DNA from: Halopseudomonas laoshanensis
Lineage (GTDB): Bacteria; Pseudomonadota; Gammaproteobacteria; Pseudomonadales; Pseudomonadaceae
Length of the DNA: 64,000 nucleotides
Direction: 5' to 3'
Assembly: GCF_008365385.1 (NCBI RefSeq)
Contig: NZ_QOVF01000008.1
Coordinates: forward strand, 1 to 64,000
A program made the translations under genes and the position numbers. This document shows, piece by piece, positions 43,975-54,254 of the stretch. The number at the start of each line of letters is the position of its first letter. Within the stretch, counting starts at the first letter, position 1. Under the pieces are notes generated by a model. It did not search any database and was not told the DNA's origin. It was given only the letters and a program-made list of their open reading frames with translations.

Positions 43975-45232
43975 GGTGAGCCCAGTTGATTGGTGGCGAT
44001 ATAGGGGTACGACCTTGCTCGCGAGCAGGGTTTCTTACCTTGGCGAAATAGACAAAACAGGCGGCGGCAATACCCAGGGTGGCGCCGCCGTACATGAGAG
44101 CATTGGAGAGCAGCATATTGAGCATGCCGAACCAGAAGGTCAGCTGAAAGGCGAGTAGCAGGGGCCCCTTGTGTTTGCACTGGCGCATGATCCACAGGTA
44201 GCCGCCATAGAAAATCAACGCGATTAGCGGCGTCAGGAATCCGAAGCGGTGATACACGCCGACGATGCCCACGTCAGACAGGTAGAAATGCGGCCCGTAC
44301 ATGCCGGAAAATCCACCGTTCCATTGCAACGACAGTGCACCCAGGCCGACGTAGTAATTGTCCCGCACGGCTTGCAAGATGACCGCCACGGTATTCTCAC
44401 GTACACCCGGGCCACTGGTAGCTTCAAACAGCAGCGCATTGAACCGCTCGTACTGCTCCACATAGAACTCGGGCACGAGGAAAAAGGAAAAAACCAGCAC
44501 CGCCGATGCCAGAGAGCCTAGTTTGAGCAGTGAACCAATGCGGTTGCGGAAAATCCACAACGCTGCCAGCGACCAGATGACCATGGTCTGACGGGTCTGG
44601 ATAACGAGCCAGAGGTAGGCAGCGAAGAATAATAACAGGCCCACCCGCGCGACAGAGACTCGGTCCCGCATGCTGTATAGGAGCATGAACACGGCAATCG
44701 ATACATAGCTTGAGCCAATCATGAAACGGTTGGGTCTCAGCGTTTCGACGAAGTCCTTCTCATCTACGTGAAAAGAAATATTGGTGTTTTCCGGAATGAT
44801 GCCAAAGTAATACAGAAAGCCCACCACGCCACAGAGTACGGCAGAATACAAAAAGAAGTTTTCCAGGTGCTTCTGAGTCGGAGCGGTCTTGATCAGCAGA
44901 TACAGCGTGGGGAAGAACGACAGATAAAGCAGGCTGCGGCGTTCTTCCAGCAAGCCGTAGATGATCGGCTGGCCATAATTGAGATTGGCCAGAATGGCTG
45001 ATGCCAACGGCAATACCCCGCCTAAAAACAGTATCCACAAACTGGACTTGGACTGGTAAACGCGTTTCCACATGAACAGCAGCATCCCCGCCGCTATTAC
45101 CATGCCGAACAGGTACAACTCCCGCATGAACGGGAGTCCGGCCTTCTTGTCATCTGTCAGGAAGAAAATACCCGAGTTCAGCAGAATCAGGATAAAAAGC
45201 AGGTTCCTGTAAGCGAGCAGTTGTTTGAACAA
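43946..45232 (-). CDS. wzy: Polysaccharide polymerase Wzy-like membrane protein
   Basis: 428 residues with about 10-12 predicted membrane helices and a long periplasmic loop around residues 260-330 (RFNALLFEATSGPGVRENTV and following). This topology and its place in a Wzx/Wzy cluster make it the candidate O-antigen/EPS polymerase, which joins lipid-linked repeat units in the periplasm. It has no ATG near the start; TTG at 45232 with GAGGGG about 10 nt upstream is the likely start. Its 3' end overlaps the GT2 gene by 29 nt. Confidence 0.78.
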   Translation of the reverse strand: MFKQLLAYRNLLFILILLNSGIFFLTDDKKAGLPFMRELYLFGMVIAAGMLLFMWKRVYQSKSSLWILFLGGVLPLASAILANLNYGQPIIYGLLEERRSLLYLSFFPTLYLLIKTAPTQKHLENFFLYSAVLCGVVGFLYYFGIIPENTNISFHVDEKDFVETLRPNRFMIGSSYVSIAVFMLLYSMRDRVSVARVGLLLFFAAYLWLVIQTRQTMVIWSLAALWIFRNRIGSLLKLGSLASAVLVFSFFLVPEFYVEQYERFNALLFEATSGPGVRENTVAVILQAVRDNYYVGLGALSLQWNGGFSGMYGPHFYLSDVGIVGVYHRFGFLTPLIALIFYGGYLWIMRQCKHKGPLLLAFQLTFWFGMLNMLLSNALMYGGATLGIAAACFVYFAKVRNPAREQGRTPISPPINWAHHDQLQRRNY

Positions 45233-45259
45233 GGCAATCGTTCCCCTCTAGCGGATTGT

Positions 45260-45736
45260 TCAGATCGACGTGCAAGCGTCGAGATAGACCTTTGAATTCA
45301 AATGAACCTGATCGGAGATTGCCATGTCGTTTCTCTGCCACCAGCTGTACAGCCTGTGCTGATCAGGCGGCGGGCTGAGTGTATCTTCGGCACTCAGCGT
45401 GAGCTGATAGGCGATCACAACGTAGTGCGTGCTGGGCGCATCGCCACCCTGACCGAATACGCTGTCATGATAAAAATGCTCATAAACGCCCAGCATGCTG
45501 GCTTGCTGCCGAACAAATACACGGCCCAGCTCGCCTTCGGTAATGCGTTGGAAGGCCTGGTCCAGGCTTTCGTTCTTGTAGATACGCCCGCCCGGCACAA
45601 ACCAGGTGCCTTGTGCCGGACGATTGAGGCGTTGTCCGAGCAGGATGTCGCCATCGCGGTTGCTCACCAGCAAGTCGATCGATACCAGCGGAGTGCTGGC
45701 CACCACGGTTTTGAAGCTGTCGGCGTCAAGGAACAC
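45260..45736 (-). CDS. gmm: GDP-mannose mannosyl hydrolase (Nudix)
   Basis: 158 residues with a variant Nudix signature (VPGGRIYKNESLDQAFQRI...E). Its length, the SIDLLVSN and NRPAQGTWFVPGGRI segments, and its location beside gmd-fcl identify the WcaH/Gmm type, which hydrolyses GDP-mannose or GDP-glucose and balances GDP-mannose levels during fucose synthesis. It starts with GTG at 45736, 3 nt after the fcl stop, with GGAG inside the end of fcl. Confidence 0.85.
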   Translation of the reverse strand: MFLDADSFKTVVASTPLVSIDLLVSNRDGDILLGQRLNRPAQGTWFVPGGRIYKNESLDQAFQRITEGELGRVFVRQQASMLGVYEHFYHDSVFGQGGDAPSTHYVVIAYQLTLSAEDTLSPPPDQHRLYSWWQRNDMAISDQVHLNSKVYLDACTSI

Positions 45737-45738
45737 GG

Positions 45739-46716
45739 CTAGCTCCGGGCTTCGTTCATGTGCTCTACAAACCAGCTGTAGGCATCGCGGAGCCCGTCTT
45801 CCAACCCGATACTGGCGCTCCAGCCCAATGACGCCAGACGCGATACATCCATCAGCTTGCGTGGCGCGCCATCGGGTTTGCTCGGATCAAAGCCTAGCCA
45901 GCCTTCGAAGCCGGTCACTTTGGCGATGGTCTGGGCCAGCTCGGCAATGGTGCAATCCTCGCCGGTACCGACGTTGATATGCGACAGCATGGGCTGGGTA
46001 TGCTCCTGATAGGTAGGCGTATCCAGGTTCATCACATGCACGCTGGCTGCGGCCATGTCGTCGACATGCAGAAATTCGCGCATGGGTTTGCCGCTACCCC
46101 AGATGATGACTTCTTGATCACCGCGCAACGTGGCCTCATGGAAGCGCCGCAGCAATGCGGGAATCACGTGGCTGTTTTCCGGATGGTAGTTATCGCCAGG
46201 ACCATACAAATTGGTTGGCATCACGCTTCGATAGTCGCGCTGGTACTGGCGGTTATAACTCTCACACAGCTTGATGCCGGCAATTTTCGCCAGCGCATAA
46301 GGCTCATTGGTGGGCTCCAGAGTACCGGTCAGTAGGGCCTCTTCTCGCATCGGCTGCTCCGCCAGCTTGGGGTAAATGCACGAGGAGCCGAGAAACAGCA
46401 GCTTCTGCACATCGTTGGCATGCGCGGCCTGGATGATATTGGCCTGGATCATCAGGTTCTGATAGATGAACTCTGCCGGGTAAACGTTATTGGCATGAAT
46501 GCCGCCGACTTTGGCGGCAGCCAGATATACCTGGTCGATCGCCTGCTCGGCGAAGAACGCGTTCACTTCGGCCTGATCCAGCAGGTTCAGAGCCTGGCGG
46601 TCGCGGACAATGATGTTGTCATAGCCCAACGAAGTCAGACGTCTGACAATGGCTGAGCCGACCATGCCCCGATGGCCAGCGACGAAAACGCGCTGATGGC
46701 GTGCCTCCTCGGTCAT
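45739..46716 (-). CDS. fcl: GDP-L-fucose synthase
   Basis: 325-residue SDR enzyme (WcaG) performing the epimerase and NADPH reductase steps from GDP-4-keto-6-deoxymannose to GDP-L-fucose. The NADP-binding loop [16 protein letters not shown] is at the N-terminus; catalytic motifs SSCIYPK and [16 protein letters not shown] follow, with [18 protein letters not shown]. It lies 2 nt after gmd and just before gmm, the colanic-acid-type order. Its product implies fucose in the exopolysaccharide. Confidence 0.96.
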   Translation of the reverse strand: MTEEARHQRVFVAGHRGMVGSAIVRRLTSLGYDNIIVRDRQALNLLDQAEVNAFFAEQAIDQVYLAAAKVGGIHANNVYPAEFIYQNLMIQANIIQAAHANDVQKLLFLGSSCIYPKLAEQPMREEALLTGTLEPTNEPYALAKIAGIKLCESYNRQYQRDYRSVMPTNLYGPGDNYHPENSHVIPALLRRFHEATLRGDQEVIIWGSGKPMREFLHVDDMAAASVHVMNLDTPTYQEHTQPMLSHINVGTGEDCTIAELAQTIAKVTGFEGWLGFDPSKPDGAPRKLMDVSRLASLGWSASIGLEDGLRDAYSWFVEHMNEARS

Positions 46717-46718
46717 GC

Positions 46719-47843
46719 TCAGCTCTCCACGGTCAAGGGAACGTCGTGACCATGCTCTTTCAGCAGAGCGTGGCGCTTGGCAACCTTGAGATCTTCACGG
46801 ACCATTTCAGCGCACATCTCCTGCACGGTGACTTCGGGCACCCAGCCCAATTTCGACTTGGCCTTGGAGGGGTCACCGAGCAGGGTTTCTACCTCGGCAG
46901 GGCGGAAGTAACGCGGGTCGACCTGAATCAACACGTCACCCACCTTGACCGCGGGAGCCAGGTCGCCATCGACCTTGTCGACGATGCCTTTTTCTTCCAC
47001 GCCGCTGCCTTCAAAACGCAGCGTGATGCCCAGCTCGGCGGCGGACCAGCTAATGAACTCGCGAACCGAGTACTGCACGCCGGTAGCGATGACGAAGTCT
47101 TCAGGCTGCTCCTGCTGCATCATCATCCACTGCATGCGCACATAGTCTTTCGCATGGCCCCAGTCACGCAGGGAGTCGATATTACCCATGTACAAACATG
47201 TCTCCAGCCCTTGGGCAATATTGGCCAGACCACGGGTTATCTTGCGCGTGACGAAGGTCTCACCGCGGCGCGGCGACTCATGGTTGAACAGAATGCCGTT
47301 GCAGGCATACATGCCGTAGGCCTCGCGGTAGTTCACCGTAATCCAGTAGGCGTAGAGCTTGGCGACGGCGTAGGGCGAGCGCGGGTAGAAAGGCGTGGTT
47401 TCCTTCTGCGGGCTTTCCTGGACCAGGCCATACAACTCGGAAGTGGAGGCCTGATAGAAGCGGGTTTTCTTTTCCAGGCCGAGCAGGCGGATGGCCTCAA
47501 GGATACGCAGCGTACCCATGGCGTCCACGTCGGCGGTGTATTCCGGCGATTCGAAGCTGACTGCAACGTGGGACTGGGCTCCCAGGTTGTACACCTCATC
47601 AGGCTGTACCTGCTGAATGATGCGCGTCAGGTTGGAGGAGTCGCTCAGGTCGCCGTAATGCAGCACAAAATTCTGATTCTCGACATGCGGGTCCTGGTAA
47701 ATGTGATCCACGCGTTGCGTATTGAACAAGGACGCACGACGCTTGATGCCATGCACCTCATAGCCCTTTTCCAGCAGCAGTTCCGCCAGATAGGAACCGT
47801 CTTGCCCGGTGATGCCTGTGATAAGTGCTTTTTTGCGTTCCAT
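46719..47843 (-). CDS. gmd: GDP-mannose 4,6-dehydratase
   Basis: 374 residues. It converts GDP-mannose to GDP-4-keto-6-deoxy-D-mannose, the first step to GDP-fucose. The Rossmann motif [18 protein letters not shown] opens the protein, SSYxxxK catalysis is in [16 protein letters not shown], and [19 protein letters not shown] is a Gmd hallmark. Start codon lies after a purine-rich leader. Works directly with fcl two nucleotides downstream. Confidence 0.97.
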   Translation of the reverse strand: MERKKALITGITGQDGSYLAELLLEKGYEVHGIKRRASLFNTQRVDHIYQDPHVENQNFVLHYGDLSDSSNLTRIIQQVQPDEVYNLGAQSHVAVSFESPEYTADVDAMGTLRILEAIRLLGLEKKTRFYQASTSELYGLVQESPQKETTPFYPRSPYAVAKLYAYWITVNYREAYGMYACNGILFNHESPRRGETFVTRKITRGLANIAQGLETCLYMGNIDSLRDWGHAKDYVRMQWMMMQQEQPEDFVIATGVQYSVREFISWSAAELGITLRFEGSGVEEKGIVDKVDGDLAPAVKVGDVLIQVDPRYFRPAEVETLLGDPSKAKSKLGWVPEVTVQEMCAEMVREDLKVAKRHALLKEHGHDVPLTVES

Positions 47844-47902
47844 TGAATTTCTGTACTCCGAATATCGATTTGAAAGAGTTGATACCTGACAGCCGCAGAT
47901 AA

Positions 47903-49060
47903 TCAGCGGGATCCCGAGCGGCTGACGATTAATTGAACCCGTTCCAACAGGCCGGACAAAATGATCCGCGGGGAGGGGAATTTGTAGAAAAATCGGTACA
48001 TGCCGTATTCGGCTTCAGCAGACGAGGCGTAACTGGTAGCGCTTGATGGCTCAATCAGGCTGATACCCTCGCCCTCGACGTTGTGCATCACGCTTAGCTC
48101 CATGGGTTTCATGGACAAGCTGAAGTTGTGCAAGCCTTGCCTGTTGCTGCGAGCTAACTGCAGCCCGTCATTGTGGTGCTTGCAGCCATACAGATTGACG
48201 GTGAAGTCATACTTGGCCAACAGGGGATTCTGCATCTTGATGCTTTCCGGTGAGATTTCGCAGAAGGCGTCATAGATGGCCAGGCTGGCGCCCAGCGGCA
48301 CAAACTGGTGGGTCATGCTGCGCTGTTGGACCGGCACCTGGAAGCGTGATGAGGCGATATTGAAGTGCTGGCCAGGATCGCCGAAATTGGTCGTCAATGA
48401 CCGGTACGGATACACGAAAAACTTGTTCCGCGAGATGATGTAGGCGTTGTAAAGCTTCAACCAGGAGGAGTCCGGCCAACTGAGAATGTCTGCTGGAATA
48501 TTCGCAATGTTAGTAATGTCCGTTCCATGCTCCTGCATCCACTGCCGGAAGCCGAGCCACTGCCGGCGTGACCAGGCCTGGCCCCAGGAAGCAGCCAGCT
48601 GCATGAAATAGACATCGGCGTCGCCGTTGTCCACCGGCATAAACGGCAGGTTGGCGGTTTGATTGAATTGCTGGCTGTACAGGCTGATACCGGCAATGGC
48701 CGGGTCTTCAGCATAAAAATCCAGTGCCGCGCTGGTGTATTCATAGAAGAACGGTGATACGAACAGATCATCTTCCAGCACCAGTACATCGCCGTATTCT
48801 TCAGTCAGGTCGCCACAGCTCAATACATGATTGCGCAGCCCCAACCGGGTTTCATGCGCGATGATACGTTTGTCGCCGTGCGGCCATTCAAAGGCTTTTG
48901 CCACCTCCAGAGGCTCGAGCATGCCGGAATTATCCAGGCTGATGATCAAACGTACATTGCCTGCCGGAAAGTGCGCATTGCGCAGGGAGCCCAGCAGTCG
49001 CGAAAGACTGGCTGGGCGGTTATAGCCGATCACAATGATCGTGGGTAAGGATGGCGTCAT
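47903..49060 (-). CDS. GT2/GNT-I-like glycosyltransferase
   Basis: 385 residues. It begins [19 protein letters not shown], typical of GT-A enzymes, and has [17 protein letters not shown] (EDD metal site), [14 protein letters not shown] and an aromatic-rich C-terminal half. It resembles GNT-I-like family members that add a sugar to an acceptor in surface-glycan clusters. Donor unknown; fucose or mannose from GDP-sugars made by adjacent genes is a reasonable inference. It lies 60 nt upstream of gmd on the minus strand. Confidence 0.82.
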   Translation of the reverse strand: MTPSLPTIIVIGYNRPASLSRLLGSLRNAHFPAGNVRLIISLDNSGMLEPLEVAKAFEWPHGDKRIIAHETRLGLRNHVLSCGDLTEEYGDVLVLEDDLFVSPFFYEYTSAALDFYAEDPAIAGISLYSQQFNQTANLPFMPVDNGDADVYFMQLAASWGQAWSRRQWLGFRQWMQEHGTDITNIANIPADILSWPDSSWLKLYNAYIISRNKFFVYPYRSLTTNFGDPGQHFNIASSRFQVPVQQRSMTHQFVPLGASLAIYDAFCEISPESIKMQNPLLAKYDFTVNLYGCKHHNDGLQLARSNRQGLHNFSLSMKPMELSVMHNVEGEGISLIEPSSATSYASSAEAEYGMYRFFYKFPSPRIILSGLLERVQLIVSRSGSR

Positions 49061-49117
49061 GAAATAAATAAACCGAAAGAGGGCAAGAAAACGGGTGGCG
49101 CGAAAGTGGACGTCATA

Positions 49118-50503
49118 TCAGCTCCGAGGCGTCAGGCGCTTGTGCCATTTGCGAGCTTCGTAGAGCACGATAAAAATCAGGCTGGTGTAAATGAAGATGC
49201 TGGCCATCGCGAACGCGATAACGGTACCTAATGCGTCCTGTATCCAGAGCGCACCGATAAACAGCGAGCTGACGCGCAGGACAGTACTGATAACCTCGAT
49301 CACCAGGTAACGCCGTTGCAGGCGCAGAGCCGGTGCTGCAACAGTGCAGGGCCGGCTGATGAACACCGCATATTCAGACAGCGCCAGCCACCGCGCCAAC
49401 TCGCCGGCCATCGCCCACTCGCTGCCGAAGACGAAAGAGAACAGCCATGGGCCGAAGAAGAACACGGTGGCGAAAGGCACCAGACCTACCGCAGCCAGGC
49501 CGACAAAGGCTTTGAGCAGCATGCCGGTAATCGGCTGTTCTGCCTGGATGGCTTTCGCCAGCTTGGGGTAGTAAACATCGGCCACCGATTTGCCGATCAG
49601 ATGGGTGGGCATGCTCAGGGTTTGCTTGCAAATAGCGAAAAACCCAGCAGCTGAAGCACCAAAATAGGCGGCCAGAACCAGAGTCGGCAGATTCTGCGAG
49701 ACGGCATTGATCAACATCTGCGGTGCCCGGTAAACCGGGAAGTCGCTGTAGCGGCTAGCTACGCTAAGAATCGTGGATACTTCAATAGGCTGATCCTCGG
49801 GATGCTTGCGACCGATTGCCTTGTCGCGGCGAATGCCGAAAAACAACATGCCTGCATGCAACAAGGGGCCAAGCGCCGTAGTGATCACCAGCATGGCGGC
49901 GGAAGCGTGTATCAGGCCGGCTGTGCTGCGGCCTATGTTGTGAATGATGGAGTGGGCGACGGCGACCCGGGCAGTGACCTTGAACCGCTGTTTGCGGATC
50001 AACCATTGCTGGGCAGTTTCCAGAGCCGCGCCACAGAACATCGCCAGCGGTAGCAACATCAGGAAGGGCGTAATGGCTTCTACGCCCATCAGTGCAACCA
50101 GTTGCCCACCGAAGAAATGCAGTTGTACCGCGCTCAACGCGGCTACGCCGATCGCCAGGATAATCGACAGCTTGACCAGGTTGCGCCCTTCATCATCGCG
50201 GCTGGGTAGCACGATAGACACCGGATAGGTGAGAGCCGCGACCGGCACGGTCATCGCCACCAACCCGAGAAACACGCCCAAAACACCATAGTTTTCCGGC
50301 CCATACAGACGCGTGATGATGGGCATAAAGGCCATCGCGACCATCTGTGCCCCGGCGGTGCCGGACACCACCGTGAGTATATTGCGCAGCAACTTGCTTT
50401 TTGTGAGCTCGCGAATACCCATGCTCACCCTGCTGCTGCGCAGATGATCATCTTCACCAGATTGCGAGGCTACAGCGCTAGCGGAGGTGGTTGGATCAGG
50501 CAT
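49118..50503 (-). CDS. wzx: Wzx-type polysaccharide flippase
   Basis: 461 residues, about 12 membrane helices, MATE/MVF-like polysaccharide transport family. It flips undecaprenyl-linked repeat units across the inner membrane. Features: GTAGAQMVAMAFMPIITRLYG, YPVSIVLPSRDDEGRN and PTHLIGKSVADVYYPKLAKA. The start at 50503 overlaps the ugd stop (ATGCCTGA reading in two frames) and is preferred over a longer frame running into ugd. Pairs functionally with Wzy. Confidence 0.88.
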   Translation of the reverse strand: MPDPTTSASAVASQSGEDDHLRSSRVSMGIRELTKSKLLRNILTVVSGTAGAQMVAMAFMPIITRLYGPENYGVLGVFLGLVAMTVPVAALTYPVSIVLPSRDDEGRNLVKLSIILAIGVAALSAVQLHFFGGQLVALMGVEAITPFLMLLPLAMFCGAALETAQQWLIRKQRFKVTARVAVAHSIIHNIGRSTAGLIHASAAMLVITTALGPLLHAGMLFFGIRRDKAIGRKHPEDQPIEVSTILSVASRYSDFPVYRAPQMLINAVSQNLPTLVLAAYFGASAAGFFAICKQTLSMPTHLIGKSVADVYYPKLAKAIQAEQPITGMLLKAFVGLAAVGLVPFATVFFFGPWLFSFVFGSEWAMAGELARWLALSEYAVFISRPCTVAAPALRLQRRYLVIEVISTVLRVSSLFIGALWIQDALGTVIAFAMASIFIYTSLIFIVLYEARKWHKRLTPRS

Positions 50504-51842
50504 GGATCGGCATACGGCCAATTCCATAATAGGTAAAGCCTTCACGCTTGATCTGGACCGGATCGTACTGATTGCGCCCATCGACGATCAAGGGATGGTT
50601 GAGCAGCTTCTTCAAGGCTTTGAAATCAGGCCGGCGGAAAGGCTTCCATTCTGTAACCAGCACAAGCGCATCGGCGTCGATGGCCGCTTCATACTGGCCT
50701 TCGACAATAGTGAGTTTCTGTTCATTGAACCATTGCTCGGGAAACTCTCGGCGCGCGGATTCAGCGGCGATCGGGTCGTAGGCTTTTACGTGTGCACCGG
50801 CATTGATCAGGCTGTTGATCAGCACCACGCTGGGCGCCTCACGCATATCGTCTGTACCCGGTTTGAAGGCCAGGCCCCAGACGGCGAAGGTCTTGCCGCT
50901 CAACTCGCCGTCAAAATGCGTCATCAGCTTGTTGTAGAGTGACTGCTTTTGCACGGCATTGCGGTCTTCAACCGCTTGCAGCAGCTTGGGTTCGTAATCA
51001 TTTTGGTGGGCGATACTGATCAGCGCTTTCACATCCTTGGGAAAGCACGAGCCACCATAGCCACAGCCGGCGTAGATGAAGTGGTAGCCGATGCGCTGGT
51101 CCGAACCAATACCCAGGCGGACGTGTTCAATGTCTACGTCCAGGCGCTCACACAGGCCAGCGATTTCATTCATGAAGGAAATCTTGGTGGCGAGCATGGC
51201 GTTGGCTGCGTACTTGGTCATTTCCGCATCGCGCACGCCCATGAACATCATCCGTGGCCGGTTGCGAATGAAGGGCGCATAGAGCTCGGTCATCACCTGG
51301 CGAGCGTTCTCGCTTTCAGTACCGACAATGATGCGATCCGGATGCATGAAATCATTGACCGCAGAGCCTTCCTTGAGAAATTCGGGGTTGGATACCACGT
51401 CAAAACTCAGGTCAAGACCGCGCTGCTTGAGCTGCTCACTGATAGTGGCCTGTACCAGGTCCGCGGTACCTACCGGCACCGTGGACTTGTTGATCACAAC
51501 CGATGGCCGGGTGATCAGGCTGCCGATCTGTCTGGCCACTTCCACCACATACTGCAGATCCGCCGAGCCGTCTTCGCCGGGCGGGGTGCCGACTGCGATG
51601 AAGAACACGTTGGAATGCTCAATGCTGTCTTTCAGCGCCGTGGTGAAATGCAACCTGTCGGCTGCATGGTTCTCTGTCACCAGGGTATCGAGCTCCGGCT
51701 CATAGATCGGCAGGATGCCTTTCTTGAGGTTCTCGATCTTTGTCGGGTCGGTATCGACGCAGTAAACAGTGTTACCCATTTCGGCGATACAGGCCCCGGT
51801 AACCAGCCCTACATAGCCGGTTCCAATGACAGTAATGTCCAT
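50496..51842 (-). CDS. ugd: UDP-glucose 6-dehydrogenase
   Basis: 448 residues. It oxidises UDP-glucose to UDP-glucuronate with two NAD+. The NAD loop VIGTGYVGLVTGACIAE starts the protein; the catalytic Cys is in YGGSCFPKDVKALI; AVWGLAFKPGTDDMREAPS and a C-terminal NAD/UDP-binding domain follow. It sits between the initiating transferase and flippase genes and implies glucuronic acid in the polymer. AAGGA lies 7 nt upstream of the ATG. Confidence 0.97.
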   Translation of the reverse strand: MDITVIGTGYVGLVTGACIAEMGNTVYCVDTDPTKIENLKKGILPIYEPELDTLVTENHAADRLHFTTALKDSIEHSNVFFIAVGTPPGEDGSADLQYVVEVARQIGSLITRPSVVINKSTVPVGTADLVQATISEQLKQRGLDLSFDVVSNPEFLKEGSAVNDFMHPDRIIVGTESENARQVMTELYAPFIRNRPRMMFMGVRDAEMTKYAANAMLATKISFMNEIAGLCERLDVDIEHVRLGIGSDQRIGYHFIYAGCGYGGSCFPKDVKALISIAHQNDYEPKLLQAVEDRNAVQKQSLYNKLMTHFDGELSGKTFAVWGLAFKPGTDDMREAPSVVLINSLINAGAHVKAYDPIAAESARREFPEQWFNEQKLTIVEGQYEAAIDADALVLVTEWKPFRRPDFKALKKLLNHPLIVDGRNQYDPVQIKREGFTYYGIGRMPIHA

Positions 51843-51918
51843 GAATTAATCCTTGTCTGAAGGGAAAAGCATTTGCAGATCACGGGGTCGGCGCAGCGCT
51901 ACCCGTGCATCTCAATAG

Positions 51919-53313
51919 TTAGTACACGTCTCGTGAAAACAACGCGAAGGGCGTGCGAAACAGGATCTTGATGTCCAGCCAGAGCGACCAGCTATTGATA
52001 TAGGCCAGGTCCTGCTCTACCCGCTGTTGCATCTTTTCGATGGTTTCCGTTTCGCCGCGGTGGCCATTCACCTGAGCCAAGCCGGTAATGCCGGGCTTGA
52101 TACGGTGGCGCGCCATATAGGCAAGGATCTTGTCGCTGTAGTAATCGTTATGCGTGACCGCGTGGGGGCGGGGGCCGACCAGCGACATTTCACCGCGTAG
52201 CACGTTGAACAGCTGCGGCAGTTCGTCGATCGAGGTTTTACGCAAAATCCGTCCTGCTGGCGTCACGCGGGGATCTTCGCGGGTGGCCTGCTTAACCACG
52301 GTGTCATCCTCATGCATACGCATGGAGCGGAATTTCATTACGTGGATAACCTCGCCATTCCAGCCGTGGCGCGGCTGCAGGAACAGAACAGGCCCCGGCG
52401 ATGAACGTTTCACGGCAATGGCTGCGGCGAGAAAAACCGGGCTTAGCGCCAGAATGGCGAGCATGGCTATCGCCCGGTCCATCACGTCCTTGGTGAACAC
52501 CGCTGCAGGGTGCGAGCTGAAAGGCGTTTCATTCAGATAAATCGCCGGAAGTTGCTCGATCTCTGAAATCGACTGATTGAGGAGCGGCATGCCGCCAAAA
52601 TCGGGGATCCATACAACGTCCACGCTCAGATCAAGCAGGGTCAGGTAAAGGGCTTCGATCGACGGGACTTCGTTCAGGCTTAGTGCGATGTAAACGCGCT
52701 TGATGTTATGTTTTTCGACCTGCTCGCGCAGTGTGCTCAAGTCGCCCAACACAGGGAATCGCGGGTCTGCGCTTTCGGTATCAGGTTGGGAAGACAACAT
52801 GCCCAGTAGCGGTACCCGGCCAGAAGCGGCGAGTCGCTTGGCCAGATCATAGGCGGTAGCACCCGTGCCGAGGATTGCCGACGTGCGGCCCACGCGCAGT
52901 TTGCTGGAATGCAGATTGGCGAAGTAGCGCATAGGCAGGTAGGCCACCGCTTGCACGACAAAGCCCAGCGTCGCCCACTTAAGCAGGATACTCGGCGAGA
53001 ATAAATTGCTGCTGTTACTGAGGTGGGCGATCACAAACAGCCCGATCAGCAAGGTCGCCCAGCCAATCAGCAGGTGGCCGAGCCCGGCAAAATAGCCATG
53101 CCGCTTGTGATAGACATGCGCCAGCATATAGGCCGGGACTGAAGCAAATACCGTAACGACGATCAACATGCGGTACTGGGTGGAAACCATGCCGAACTGA
53201 TCGATGGCCAGATAGCAAAGTAAAATGCTGACCAGTGAAACAGCACAAAACCACTGCACCCAGAAAGTCAGACCGTGTCGGTTGACAGCCGGGTTGTTTC
53301 GTTTCGCGATCAT
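51919..53313 (-). CDS. Undecaprenyl-phosphate hexose-1-phosphate transferase (WcaJ/PslA-like)
   Basis: 464 residues: four N-terminal membrane segments (about 18-120), a Rossmann-like CoA-binding-type region, then the polyprenol-phosphate transferase domain (about 275-464) with RSSPGPVLFLQPRHGWNGEV, MKFRSMRMHED, LRKTSIDELPQLFNVLRG and SLVGPRPHA. It starts repeat-unit synthesis by moving glucose-1-P (or galactose-1-P) to undecaprenyl phosphate. AAGGAG lies 8 nt before the ATG. Confidence 0.93.
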   Translation of the reverse strand: MIAKRNNPAVNRHGLTFWVQWFCAVSLVSILLCYLAIDQFGMVSTQYRMLIVVTVFASVPAYMLAHVYHKRHGYFAGLGHLLIGWATLLIGLFVIAHLSNSSNLFSPSILLKWATLGFVVQAVAYLPMRYFANLHSSKLRVGRTSAILGTGATAYDLAKRLAASGRVPLLGMLSSQPDTESADPRFPVLGDLSTLREQVEKHNIKRVYIALSLNEVPSIEALYLTLLDLSVDVVWIPDFGGMPLLNQSISEIEQLPAIYLNETPFSSHPAAVFTKDVMDRAIAMLAILALSPVFLAAAIAVKRSSPGPVLFLQPRHGWNGEVIHVMKFRSMRMHEDDTVVKQATREDPRVTPAGRILRKTSIDELPQLFNVLRGEMSLVGPRPHAVTHNDYYSDKILAYMARHRIKPGITGLAQVNGHRGETETIEKMQQRVEQDLAYINSWSLWLDIKILFRTPFALFSRDVY

Positions 53314-53485
53314 TATAAAGCTCCTTCAAACGTAAATTGCTGTCGCCTGAGGTCCGTGCTCTGCCTTTCGTGCTTATACGGCGGCGCAAATAGTCAATCA
53401 CTACAAAATGTGGAATTACGGCTGACGGCCGGGCTGGGAAGTCCTCAGCCGTCGCCTAAAAGTGGCGCCGGTCTGGCGCACTAGG

Positions 53486-54211
53486 TCAAACGAAATGGTG
53501 TTCTGCAATCAGCCATGGCGTATCAACAACCAGCCGCCGCGCAGTTCTCTCACCAAGAATCTCTATGGCCACTTCAAGGCCAGGTTGCATATCCGGTGGT
53601 CGGTGCACCAGGTTGTGCGCATCGCTGGCTAAAATGGTCACCACGCCTTGCTTGATCAGGTCCAAAGCCAGATCTTGTGCAGGTTCACCAAATGAACCGG
53701 CCACCGACCCGGCGGTCAGCTGCAACAAGCAGCCCTGCTGGATGAAAGGTCGCAATCGCGCGGGCTGCTGCATAAAGCCTTTATTGCGTTCCGGGTGCAC
53801 GATCATGGGCATGACCCCTCGGCTCAACAGCCAACGCGTCATCTGCTCGGCACCGAACGGAATACTGCCGTGCGGAAACTCCAGAAGCATGACTCTGCGG
53901 CCCTTCCAGCGCCCCACGAAGGGAATGCTGCCTTCGCTGATCATGCTCATCAGTTCGCTGCCGAAACGCACTTCAGCGGCGTAACTGACCCGAACTTTGA
54001 TGCCGGCCTCTGCAATCGCCGCGGCAAATTGGCGGCAGACATTGCGGATATTGGCTGCGCTGTTGTCGTAACGTCCGGGATGGATATGCGGCGTACAGAC
54101 CATGTGAGTAATGCCGCTAGACTCGGCAGTTCTGGCCATTTCCAGTGCCGTCTGCATGTCCTCTGGGCCATCATCGATGCCCGGTAACAAGTGACAGTGC
54201 AGATCAATCAT
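53486..54211 (-). CDS. PHP-type protein-tyrosine phosphatase, CpsB/YwqE-like
   Basis: 241 residues. The metal-binding PHP motifs are clear: MIDLHCHLLPGIDDGP, CTPHIHPGRYDN, IVHPERNKGF and LASDAHN. Such enzymes dephosphorylate the tyrosine autokinase of capsule/EPS systems and are best known from Firmicutes; proteobacterial Wzc is more often paired with a low-molecular-weight phosphatase (Wzb). It lies 44 nt downstream of the kinase gene, so Wzc is the likely substrate. Confidence 0.9.
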   Translation of the reverse strand: MIDLHCHLLPGIDDGPEDMQTALEMARTAESSGITHMVCTPHIHPGRYDNSAANIRNVCRQFAAAIAEAGIKVRVSYAAEVRFGSELMSMISEGSIPFVGRWKGRRVMLLEFPHGSIPFGAEQMTRWLLSRGVMPMIVHPERNKGFMQQPARLRPFIQQGCLLQLTAGSVAGSFGEPAQDLALDLIKQGVVTILASDAHNLVHRPPDMQPGLEVAIEILGERTARRLVVDTPWLIAEHHFV

Positions 54212-54254
54212 GGTGTTTGCTCAGATAGCAATCCGGCAATCGCAGGGTAGCTAA

